From a bacterium (GTDB lineage: Bacteria; Patescibacteriota; Gracilibacteria; JAHISY01): a stretch of 64,000 nucleotides of DNA. The notes under the pieces are model-generated. The model had not been told where the DNA came from. It made no database searches and was given only the letters and a program-made list of their open reading frames with translations. Positions 29,155-38,119 of this stretch are shown here, piece by piece (the stretch's first letter is position 1; every line of letters starts with the position of its first letter). Location of the stretch: assembly GCA_021779375.1 (NCBI GenBank), contig JAJYAT010000002.1, positions 62,001-126,000 on the forward strand, read 5' to 3'. The translations under genes were made by a program, and so were the position numbers.

Positions 29155-29156
29155 AA

Positions 29157-29396
29157 TCACAATCTCTTCCTTCTAAAAGCAATACCAGAAGCAGTTTTGA
29201 GGTATTTTTCAAAATCGCGCGCTCTCGATTCTTCATCAAAAGCTAAATATGTCTCGAGTTTCCACGGTTTAAATTTTTTGGTATGCAGAGATTTTCCGGA
29301 ATTGTGATCTTCAATTCGCTGTTTCAAATTTTTAGAAAAACCAACATAAACCTGTTCCGAGCTCGACAAACTTTTTAGAATATAAACGTAAAACAC
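29157..29396 (-). CDS. GIY-YIG nuclease family protein
   Basis: FYVYILKSLSSSEQVYVGFSKNLKQRIEDHNSGKS. Confidence 0.92.
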   Translation of the reverse strand: MFYVYILKSLSSSEQVYVGFSKNLKQRIEDHNSGKSLHTKKFKPWKLETYLAFDEESRARDFEKYLKTASGIAFRRKRL

Positions 29397-29521
29397 AAGT
29401 GAATTTTACCCTTCTTCGCTGAAGCTACGAAGGGCATTCTTCGCCACAAAACTAAATAAACTGTAGACACCAAAAGAATTAAGAAACTGGCGAAGCCATT
29501 CGAAGCCCGAAGGGCGAAGAA

Positions 29522-29598
29522 TGGTGGAGCTGAGGGGATTTGAACCCCTGACCCCTTCCATGCCATGGAAGTGCTCTAGCCAACTGAGCTACAGCCCC
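29522..29598 (-). tRNA. tRNA-Ala (anticodon GGC), encoded CCA
   Basis: GGGGCTG...CAGCTCC acceptor with G3-U70; CTTCC-ATGGCAT-GGAAG; GGGGTTCAAATCCCC. Confidence 0.96.
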
Positions 29599-29620
29599 AG
29601 ATTTTCGTGATATTAAACCG

Positions 29621-29680
29621 CTTGAACCCCGACCCTCCCGATGACCGTCGGGATGCTCTAGCCAACTGAGCTACAGCCCC
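29621..29680 (-). pseudogene. partial/degenerate tRNA-Ala copy
   Basis: GGGGCTGTAGCTCAGTTGGCTAGAGCA identical to the real tRNA 5' 27 nt, then TCCCGACGGTCATCGGGA and GGGTCGGGGTTCAA; no 3' acceptor strand. Confidence 0.75.
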
Positions 29681-29813
29681 AAACAGTTTTTAGTTTATAG
29701 TTTTTAGTTACTAGTTTCGTTAGAAAAAGTGGATGGATTTTAAATTTTGTAGACACATCGCGCAACTGCTTTCTTGAGAATGCTTTCGGACGCTAATTTG
29801 CTAAAATCCCGGC

Positions 29814-31097
29814 ATGATTGATTTCCAAAAACTTCGCTCCAATCCGCAAGATTTTGCCGCGGCAGTCACCCGCAAAGGCGGAAAAATAGATGTGGACGAA
29901 TTACTCGAGCTCGACGACGAGCGGCGGGAATTGCTGCAAAGAGTTGAAAATTTGCGGCGCACGCAAAACGAGGCGAACCAAAAAATCGCCGGCGCGAAAG
30001 ATCCTGCCCTGCGCTCAAAATTAATCGAAGAGATGAAAGGTGTCGCGAGTGACCTGAAAAATTACGAAGAGCAGCTCGCCCGCGCGCAAAAATCCTTCGA
30101 CAAAAAATTACTCGACATCCCGAATCCGCCGGACAAGTCCGCTCCCGACGGTGGCGAAGACGATGCTGTCACACTGCGCCAGGTCGGTGCGATTCGCAAT
30201 TTCGAATTTGTGCCGCGCGATCATGCTGAACTCGGCGAAATCTGTGACCTGATTGATACGCGTCGCGGAGTGAAAGTTTCGGGCTCACGTTTTTATTATT
30301 TGAAAAATGAAGCCGTCATGCTCGAATTCGCGCTCGCGCAGTTCGCGCTGGAAATCCTACAGAACAAGGGTTTTACTCCGATGATTACACCGACGCTCGT
30401 TCATGAAAAAGCGATGGTCGCGACCGGCTTCTTCCCGAATGAGAAGATGAACATTTACGAAGTGAATCCGTCGAGCGAGACGAATGCTGAGGGCGACGAT
30501 TTGTTTTTGACTGGCACGAGCGAAGTACCACTCACGATGTTTCACGCCGATGAAATTTTGGAAGGCGATTTGCCAAAAAGATATGTAGGCTGGTCGACCT
30601 GCTATCGCCGCGAGGCGGGCGCGTACGGCAAAGACACGAAGGGTATTTTCCGCGTCCACCAATTCGACAAGCTCGAGATGTTTTCGTTTTGCGATCCGGA
30701 GAAATCCTGGGACGAACACGCTTTTCTCGTCAGTGTGCAGGAAGAAATTTTGCAGCAACTCGGACTACCCTACCGCGCAGTCAATATCGCCGCGGGCGAT
30801 CTCGGCGCACCGGCAGCAAAGAAAATCGATCTCGAAGTTTGGATTCCGACTGAGAAAAGATTTCGTGAATTGACGAGCTGCTCGAATTGCACTGATTTCC
30901 AGGCACGCCGTGCGAAGATTCGTTTTCGCGGTGACAGCGGCACGGAATTCGTCCACACACTGAATGGCACAGCAATCGCGATGACTAGAATGTTGGTCGC
31001 GATTTTCGAGAATTATCAGCTCGCGAATGGCGGCATCGAGATTCCCGAAGCGCTGCGCAAGTGGGTCGGCAAAAATGTGATTGCTGCGAAAAAGTAA
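29814..31097 (+). CDS. serS: serine-tRNA ligase
   Basis: MIDFQKLRSNPQDFAAAVTRKG; TGTSEVPL; CYRREAGAYGKDTKGIFRVHQFDKLEMF; FVHTLNGTAIAMTRMLVAIFENYQ. Confidence 0.97.
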   Translation: MIDFQKLRSNPQDFAAAVTRKGGKIDVDELLELDDERRELLQRVENLRRTQNEANQKIAGAKDPALRSKLIEEMKGVASDLKNYEEQLARAQKSFDKKLLDIPNPPDKSAPDGGEDDAVTLRQVGAIRNFEFVPRDHAELGEICDLIDTRRGVKVSGSRFYYLKNEAVMLEFALAQFALEILQNKGFTPMITPTLVHEKAMVATGFFPNEKMNIYEVNPSSETNAEGDDLFLTGTSEVPLTMFHADEILEGDLPKRYVGWSTCYRREAGAYGKDTKGIFRVHQFDKLEMFSFCDPEKSWDEHAFLVSVQEEILQQLGLPYRAVNIAAGDLGAPAAKKIDLEVWIPTEKRFRELTSCSNCTDFQARRAKIRFRGDSGTEFVHTLNGTAIAMTRMLVAIFENYQLANGGIEIPEALRKWVGKNVIAAKK

Positions 31098-31100
31098 AAG

Positions 31101-31343
31101 ATGGAAAATCTTTCATCTGAACGACCAAAGCTGAAATGGTATTTCCAGAGCTCTTTTCTGATAATCACTTTTCTCTTTGTCGGTCCATTCGTACTGCCGC
31201 TGATCTGGCTACACCCGACTTTCAGCCTGAATAAGAAAATCATCCTGAGTGCACTCACTCTTACCGTGAGTTATTTGTTGGGACTTGCGCTCGTAAAATC
31301 ACTCGAATCGATTGACGCCTATTACTCCTTGGTGTTTTCGTAA
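31101..31343 (+). CDS. small membrane protein, unknown
   Basis: 80 aa with two TM segments directly after serS. Confidence 0.55.
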   Translation: MENLSSERPKLKWYFQSSFLIITFLFVGPFVLPLIWLHPTFSLNKKIILSALTLTVSYLLGLALVKSLESIDAYYSLVFS

Positions 31344-31573
31344 AACCATCCGGAAGTAAATTACCGTCAGGCTCGAAAATTTGTGTAAACGTAAATTGGT
31401 TCGGATAGTCAACAGTGCCTCGAATTTACAAATTTGGATCCCCGCCTACGCGGGGACGACAAATAGGTTTATTTTCTAAATTGGCGGTTTATGTCCCGAA
31501 AATTTACCTCTATTACAACAAACCAAAAACCTGTTTCAAAATTCGCATCAGCAAAATAGCCGCCACGAGAAAA

Positions 31574-33364
31574 TTAATTGAGTGCAGTCAGTGACTCACT
31601 CGCAGTCTCAAGCACATCGAGATAATTCAAATCTGAAATAGCGAAACGCAAACTCTTGGTCGCAGTCAGTGCTTTGTAAATCACAGTCTCAGTTTTTTCA
31701 GTTGTTTTGACACCGAAGTCGAAAGCATTGCCGCTCATAATCTGGACAGTCAAGACCGCGATCCCCGCCGGAAAAGGCTCATCGGAAAATTCAAACTTGG
31801 TCATGTTCGCTTTTTGCCAGTACCAGTCCTTCGGATATTGGAAAGAAAAACCATTCGAGTAGTCCGTGAAAAGACGGAAGCCTTCGGAGACATTGGTGAC
31901 GATTTCGCCGCGCGTATTCACAATCATCTGCGCCTTGCCAGCCGCCGTATCGGCGCCTTCGACGACGAGCCAGTCCTGCTCGACGCCCACTTTGAAAAAA
32001 GCCTGCATCTCAGCCGCGACTTTGCCATCTTTAATCGTGTAGGTGAAAAGTAAGCGTCGCGTTTGCTGCTGACCTTGCCCGGCAGAAAAAATCGCGTAGA
32101 CAAAATTCGGATCAACGAAAGCCAGCTGCACGAGCGACCATCTGCCGCTAGTGGCTGCTTCAGGTGAGAGCGCATTGATATTCGCGGAAAGATAATCAAA
32201 AACTTTTTGCTCCTCATTCGAAAGCTGACTCGCTGTCGCGGTCGCCTCGGGCAGCGTGATTGTCGGCTCGACCGTGGTATCGACTCGCCGCCACATCGCG
32301 GCACGCGTACCAGCATCGACGAGAATCCAAGTATCAGGCGTACCAGGCTTCTTGGCATCACGGTCGCCATAATACCAGCCGCGTTGTAGCTCGCCTGCGG
32401 AAATCGAAGTTAAGCTATTGTTCGCAGCAATCTGATCGGAAGTCACGGCAGTCGTCGTGACCGTCGTGGTCGCCGCGACGCAGATGCCACCCGCATCGGG
32501 ATAATTACCCGAAAGTCGGCAAGTGAGTCCGGTCGCACAACCGATTGCCGCGATACCACCACAAAATTCGCCTTTGGCGGCAGCGCCTGCGACCGCTGTC
32601 GGCGCGACATTGGTGCCGGTCGTGTCGACGCCGGCGACGACCAAACTCTGCACAATCTCGAGGTAGTAATTGCGATTCCGCGCGCGATTCTCTTCGGAAT
32701 TGTCATACCACGCGAGCGTGAAAATCTGCGCTCCGTCACCAAGATAAATCACCGAGCCGGTCGTATTTTGAAATTGGTAGCCCATGAGTCCAGCGACCGA
32801 AACACGGCGCAGCGCATCCGCAGTGTAATTGTAATTATCAATCAGCCACTCGGAAAGCTCTTGTTTCGTAGAGTTTTCCAGCACGACAATTTCGATAACC
32901 TTTTCATCGGAATCGTAAAACGCGACTCCGCGCCGCGTCTGAGTCGGTGTGAGCTCGGTCGGATATTTCACTGAGAAGCCGAATTGCTCGTCGGAAAATT
33001 TTTCGTATTGAGCGGTCGTCCCAGCCGACGCAGCAGCGAGTGGCGTGACTGTCACCACTTTCATGATTTGCAAATTGCCTTCGGTCGTCGGCGAGACAAT
33101 CCCTTCGACCTCGACACTTTCACCGACGAAATCATTGAGGTCAATCTGCGGACTAGCCGCCTCCAGCAATGCAACGAGCGCACCGTCTTTTTCGAGACGA
33201 TGAGTCCCCTGCTGGTAAATCGAGGTACCCAACTTTTGGACGACACCTTGCATGGTTTGAAAAGCGACTCCGTCGGTGGCAGTCGTATTAGTAGAATCAC
33301 CGCCGCAGCCGAAAAGCGCGAGCGGAGCGAGCGCGATTAAAATCGCGAGCAGAAACTTTTTCAT
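31574..33364 (-). CDS. lipoprotein, unknown
   Basis: Likely start 33364: MKKFLLAILIALAPLALFGCGG lipobox; repeated SDEQFGFSVKYP / SNGFSFQYPKDW segments. Confidence 0.7.
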   Translation of the reverse strand: MKKFLLAILIALAPLALFGCGGDSTNTTATDGVAFQTMQGVVQKLGTSIYQQGTHRLEKDGALVALLEAASPQIDLNDFVGESVEVEGIVSPTTEGNLQIMKVVTVTPLAAASAGTTAQYEKFSDEQFGFSVKYPTELTPTQTRRGVAFYDSDEKVIEIVVLENSTKQELSEWLIDNYNYTADALRRVSVAGLMGYQFQNTTGSVIYLGDGAQIFTLAWYDNSEENRARNRNYYLEIVQSLVVAGVDTTGTNVAPTAVAGAAAKGEFCGGIAAIGCATGLTCRLSGNYPDAGGICVAATTTVTTTAVTSDQIAANNSLTSISAGELQRGWYYGDRDAKKPGTPDTWILVDAGTRAAMWRRVDTTVEPTITLPEATATASQLSNEEQKVFDYLSANINALSPEAATSGRWSLVQLAFVDPNFVYAIFSAGQGQQQTRRLLFTYTIKDGKVAAEMQAFFKVGVEQDWLVVEGADTAAGKAQMIVNTRGEIVTNVSEGFRLFTDYSNGFSFQYPKDWYWQKANMTKFEFSDEPFPAGIAVLTVQIMSGNAFDFGVKTTEKTETVIYKALTATKSLRFAISDLNYLDVLETASESLTALN

Positions 33365-33451
33365 TTTGGGGGAAATTATGCGAGCAAATTTTAACGTGTT
33401 GCGACCATTTCTCAAATTTCAACTAAAAAAACTTAGTTCTTGCTCCTTTCC

Positions 33452-33481
33452 GTTAACCAACCACCTAGGTGGTTGGTTAAC
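33452..33481. repeat. 30-bp perfect palindrome GTTAACCAACCACCTAGGTGGTTGGTTAAC
   Basis: Read directly; family member 2. Confidence 0.97.
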
Positions 33482-33499
33482 TCACCTCCTTATTTCTTA

Positions 33500-34483
33500 T
33501 TACTTATTACTTAATCTCGCTGCTTTCGTCGCCGCGACCATCTCGGCAAGGCCTTTTTCGGATTCTTCGAAAGTCCGTGTCTTGAGGCCGCAATCCGGAT
33601 CGACCCAGATTTGCTCCGGTCGGAAAAAGGTCAAAGCCTTGGCAATGTATTCTTCGATCTTCGCTTGCGGCGTGATCTTGTGCGTATGCACATCGTAGAC
33701 GCCGAGTCCGACATCCTGCGGAAATTCATGACCGCGCAATTGCTCGAGCAATTCGAAGTCACGACCGGCGAATTCGAGGTCAATCTGATCGACCGGCAGC
33801 AAGTGAATTTTGGGAGCGAGAAATTCGAAGGCCCCGTAGCAAATGTGCGTAATCGAATACATTTCGAGACCGTCCAAAACCAAGCGCAAACCTTCCGCCG
33901 CGAGCTCGATCTCATCCGAGCGAACTGAAAGCGCCGGCTCGTCGACCTGGATAATTTTGCAGCCCGCTTTCATGAGCTCGATCGCCTCCTCGCGCAGTAC
34001 CTTGGCGAAAGCGCGCACGACTTCTTCACGACTACCGTAAAATTCATTGAAGCTCCAATCCATCATCGTGTACGGTCCGGTCAGCATGCCTTTCACCGGT
34101 TTGGAAGTTAATTTTTGGGCGTACTCGAAAAAGTGTTTTGTCATCGGCTCACGAAATTCAATCGCACTGACGATGCGCGGTTTTTTGTAATAACGATTGC
34201 CGTACGAGCGCACCGGCTCAGAAATTTTGAAACCGTTCATTTTTTCGGCGAAGAAAGTCGCCATGTCGCCGCGCTCCGCTTCGCCGTCGACTAGGACGTC
34301 GAGTCCGACGCGTTCCTGGAGCAAAATGAATTCGCGCGTCGCCTGCTCCTCCAATGCGAGTAAAGCTTCGCGGGAAATTTCGTTTCTGTAAAATTGTGCG
34401 CGCGCAGTCGCGAGATACTCCGGCTTCGGAAACGAGCCAACCGAGGTCGTCGGAAAAAGCGGCAAATTCAGGTCAATTTTCAT
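33500..34483 (-). CDS. MetE C-terminal-type (core-MetE-like) methyltransferase with Zn ligands
   Basis: FPTTSVGSFPKPEYLATAR; ITHICYG (HxC); IWVDPDCGLKTR. Confidence 0.88.
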   Translation of the reverse strand: MKIDLNLPLFPTTSVGSFPKPEYLATARAQFYRNEISREALLALEEQATREFILLQERVGLDVLVDGEAERGDMATFFAEKMNGFKISEPVRSYGNRYYKKPRIVSAIEFREPMTKHFFEYAQKLTSKPVKGMLTGPYTMMDWSFNEFYGSREEVVRAFAKVLREEAIELMKAGCKIIQVDEPALSVRSDEIELAAEGLRLVLDGLEMYSITHICYGAFEFLAPKIHLLPVDQIDLEFAGRDFELLEQLRGHEFPQDVGLGVYDVHTHKITPQAKIEEYIAKALTFFRPEQIWVDPDCGLKTRTFEESEKGLAEMVAATKAARLSNK

Positions 34484-35421
34484 TTCAAATTTTTAACATT
34501 TTGTAAAAGCGCAATCTTCGCCAACGCGATTTCGTGCGGCAAATATTCGACATGACTCGTCGTCGCGAAAATAATTTCGGCGGCAGGAAATTTTTGCAGC
34601 GCCTCGGCGCGGCGTGTCGCGAGAACTTCCGCGCTCTCTAATTTGGTTTCGCGCGAATCGACGATGCCGACCTGCAGAAGTGGAGTTGCGAGATTCGCGA
34701 TTACGCAAGGCTTGGAGAAATCAATTCCAATCCCGACTTTAGCTGCGAGCAAACTGTCCGCCGTCGCCTGGGAAAAATTGCGGAAATAAGTCGTGACCAG
34801 AATCTTGGTTTTGAGCTCGCCGAACTTGGAATAAATTGCTGTGATTTCAGCTACATCAATTTGATTCCAGCCCAACTCCGGCTCGTGAATTTCGATAATT
34901 TCCGCTCCCGCCTCGACTAATTTCTGCGCTTCGAGCAGTAAATTCGCCGCTAAGACCGAGCGTAATTTTTTCGCGTCGTGATAAAAATTATCGACACAAG
35001 CTGCCGCGAAAGTGAAGACTCCCGGCAAGGTCGCTTTTTTCGCGCCAAATTCTTTGGCGATTGCGAAATCCGCCGCCGCATGCGACGCGGTGAAAACGAG
35101 CTCACCTTCGACGACCGGCTCGCCGTACAGAGTGTTCGTGTCGTAAAAACGGTGAATGCCGCGCCTAGTCAGTCCTTGCCAGCTTTTGACGAAAGGTGAA
35201 AAAAGGTCGGTCCAGCGAATCAGTCCGTCTGTCGGCAAATCGATACCCGCAGCAATTTGCTCGGCGACCGCACGCTCGATGTTTTTTTGGATGATGGTTT
35301 CGATTGCCGCGATGTCGATTTCGTCACGGTCAAATTTGTGTAAATTCGCGCGCAACGACGGCGCATCTCCGCCGATTTTCGGGAAAATTCCGACCGTACT
35401 TGTGGAAATTTTAGTCATCAA
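34480..35421 (-). CDS. MetE-like paralogue lacking HxC and DPDCG Zn ligands
   Basis: STVGIFPKIGGDAPSLRANL; EIIEIHEPEL; 4-nt overlap with 33500-34483. Confidence 0.75.
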   Translation of the reverse strand: MMTKISTSTVGIFPKIGGDAPSLRANLHKFDRDEIDIAAIETIIQKNIERAVAEQIAAGIDLPTDGLIRWTDLFSPFVKSWQGLTRRGIHRFYDTNTLYGEPVVEGELVFTASHAAADFAIAKEFGAKKATLPGVFTFAAACVDNFYHDAKKLRSVLAANLLLEAQKLVEAGAEIIEIHEPELGWNQIDVAEITAIYSKFGELKTKILVTTYFRNFSQATADSLLAAKVGIGIDFSKPCVIANLATPLLQVGIVDSRETKLESAEVLATRRAEALQKFPAAEIIFATTSHVEYLPHEIALAKIALLQNVKNLK

Positions 35422-35467
35422 AAAATTAACAGCCGTGTGATTTTAACGGAATCTTGGGAAAACTCAA

Positions 35468-36394
35468 TCAGCGAATTGGTTTCACGTTGACGTTCGGATA
35501 ATCTTTCTGATTGCCAGAAAGACTGACTGCGAAGCAAGCCTGACCAGCCGCATGCTGCCAAGCCGGATCGAGATAACTATAATCTCCACCTTCCGGCGTC
35601 GCTAATTCGAAATTCGCGCACAGCTTATAATTCGAAGAATCGATAATCGTGAATTCGTATTTCTGCCCAGAAACCGGATCGAGTAAAACATCTTCATTTA
35701 GCTTGCCGTCAGCAGTAAGCGCATCTAGATTTTGCGGCAGTGCAGAATTCAAATTATAAAGTTCAGTGACTGCCCAGGAAATCTGCTGCAATTCGCCAAT
35801 CCTATCTGCATCCTCACGCAAAGCGCGCGCTCGCGCCGGTGAATCAAGCAAGGAAAAAGCGACCGCCAGACAAGCAAACACGACCACCAGAAAACCAATA
35901 CCGAAAGTGCGAATCGTCAGATCACGCGTGAAGTTTTTTCTTTTTAAGTCGAAGAAATAATAGACTCCGAAGCTACCGACAATCGCGAAAATCGTCGCAG
36001 CTTTGAGCGAAAATTTGAGTGTGATTTCTCCGGAAAGGAAAGAATTCAAAGTCGTAATGAGATCGCCGATCGCGACAGCGACCGCGATGAAAATCGCGAT
36101 GTAGGTCAGCCATTTGCGAATTGCCGAGTCTGGATCAAGCTGACCTTTCGCCAGGTCGGAATTGATTTTGCGCGTCGCGAGATAATAAATCGGCGCAGAA
36201 ATGATAAGTGCCGAGATTGCGAAACGCAGAATCGATTGGATGTAATCGCCGGGATAGCTCGAAGTCGTTTCGACGAAAGTATGATTGATGAGCTGGAAAA
36301 TAACCTGACCGATCGCGGTCGCGACGAAGCCCAGCGCGAAAAAAGCAATCAGGTAAAAAAACGCGTGTTTCGCGTGGTCTGAATTATTAGCCAT
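35468..36394 (-). CDS. multi-pass membrane protein (DUF5671-like)
   Basis: Likely start 36394 (MANNSDHAKHAFFYLIAFFALGFVATAIGQVIFQLIN). Confidence 0.65.
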   Translation of the reverse strand: MANNSDHAKHAFFYLIAFFALGFVATAIGQVIFQLINHTFVETTSSYPGDYIQSILRFAISALIISAPIYYLATRKINSDLAKGQLDPDSAIRKWLTYIAIFIAVAVAIGDLITTLNSFLSGEITLKFSLKAATIFAIVGSFGVYYFFDLKRKNFTRDLTIRTFGIGFLVVVFACLAVAFSLLDSPARARALREDADRIGELQQISWAVTELYNLNSALPQNLDALTADGKLNEDVLLDPVSGQKYEFTIIDSSNYKLCANFELATPEGGDYSYLDPAWQHAAGQACFAVSLSGNQKDYPNVNVKPIR

Positions 36395-36459
36395 TTTGAT
36401 GGGGGTTAATTCGTAAACTATTTTAGCAAAAACAAAAAACGCAAACGACAAAAATACCC

Positions 36460-36487
36460 GTAGGCGACATTCGCGAATGTCGCCTAC
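36460..36487. repeat. 28-bp perfect palindrome GTAGGCGACATTCGCGAATGTCGCCTAC
   Basis: Read directly. Confidence 0.97.
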
Positions 36488-36504
36488 TCACGATTCGCAA
36501 ATTT

Positions 36505-36978
36505 TTAATATTTGGCGAAATGCGCAAAGGCTTTGTTGGAAGCCGCCATGCGATGTGAGTCTTCTTTCTTTTTCACAGCCGGACCCTCACCTTTCGCCGT
36601 CTCGAGGATGACGGAAGCAAGCTTGAGATGCATCGGACGACCTTTGGCTCCGCGTGCCGCGTCGAGAATCCAGCGCATCGCGAGAATACGTTGGCGGTTG
36701 GCATTGACCTCGATTGGCACTTGATAGACGGCGCCACCGACACGTTTCGGGCGGACTTCCATCGCCGGCGAAGCATTTTCAATCGCGAGGACGAAAATTT
36801 CCTCTGGCTTGCCTTCGCCTTTCTTTTTTACTTCTTCCAGCATTTCACGAAAAATCTCACGGGCAATGGATTTCTTGCCGTGCAACATGAGGCAGTTGAT
36901 GAATTTTTCTTGGAGCGGATCGGCACCCGGAAGCAGGTCGCCTTTGAACGGAATACCGTTCACGAGTTTGCGTTTCAT
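36505..36978 (-). CDS. rpsG: 30S ribosomal protein S7
   Basis: KFINCLMLHGKKSIAREIF; VRPKRVGGAVYQVPIEV; RMAASNKAFAHFAKY. Confidence 0.97.
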   Translation of the reverse strand: MKRKLVNGIPFKGDLLPGADPLQEKFINCLMLHGKKSIAREIFREMLEEVKKKGEGKPEEIFVLAIENASPAMEVRPKRVGGAVYQVPIEVNANRQRILAMRWILDAARGAKGRPMHLKLASVILETAKGEGPAVKKKEDSHRMAASNKAFAHFAKY

Positions 36979-37042
36979 GGAGAGAGAGATTAAAGATTAC
37001 TAATTAATTCACCTTTAACTGGGAAATAATTGTTGGCAGATT

Positions 37043-37375
37043 TTAGTGGAATCCCGTAAGAATGCAAACCTTTTCCTTAATTAATGCGGAAATTCTCTGA
37101 CAAATACCTATTTCTTCTACCATTCGCCAATCCTGTACACTCACGCCGCGCACTGCCAATCTGACCATTATTTTTTCTGGAATATGATCTTCCGATAAAT
37201 CCTGAATTATCTGAACACGTAATCCACGCCCAGTTACTTTCGGCTCACCGACGAGCGGCACACCCATGACACTAAGAAGTTTTTTAATTCTGTCATGCGC
37301 CAGTTGGCGTTGCGATTTTTCCTTGATAACAAGATTTATTGTGTTCGGCGCTACTAATCGTTGATTGGTCATCAA
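37043..37375 (-). CDS. hypothetical protein between rpsL and rpsG (110 aa)
   Basis: ORF with plausible composition; no family recognised. Confidence 0.5.
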   Translation of the reverse strand: MMTNQRLVAPNTINLVIKEKSQRQLAHDRIKKLLSVMGVPLVGEPKVTGRGLRVQIIQDLSEDHIPEKIMVRLAVRGVSVQDWRMVEEIGICQRISALIKEKVCILTGFH

Positions 37376-37464
37376 AAATCAATTTACTAAGATGAGAATC
37401 TAATCGATGCATAGTCACAAAGTCAAACTTCAATTGCGCACCGAAAGTTAAAAGAAACCTAAAA

Positions 37465-37494
37465 GTTAACTCACCACCTAGGTGGTGAGTTAAC
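37465..37494. repeat. 30-bp perfect palindrome GTTAACTCACCACCTAGGTGGTGAGTTAAC
   Basis: Read directly; family member 3. Confidence 0.97.
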
Positions 37495-37536
37495 GACAGG
37501 CATAGTGAAAAAAAGAATCAGGAGAAATTCAAAAAA

Positions 37537-37564
37537 ATAGAGACGAGGCATGCCCCGTCTCTAT
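37537..37564. repeat. 28-bp near-perfect palindrome ATAGAGACGAGGCATGCCCCGTCTCTAT
   Basis: One mismatched pair. Confidence 0.9.
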
Positions 37565-37607
37565 CGCTTATTGCTTAATCCTTACTTCTTACTAACTTAT
37601 AACTTGA

Positions 37608-38036
<429 letters not shown>

Positions 38037-38119
38037 AATAATTTTAAATTGAAAATTTAAGATTTAGTTGCGGGATTCTAATCAATTTTGACGATTTCAA
38101 CAATCGAATTATTGAATCA

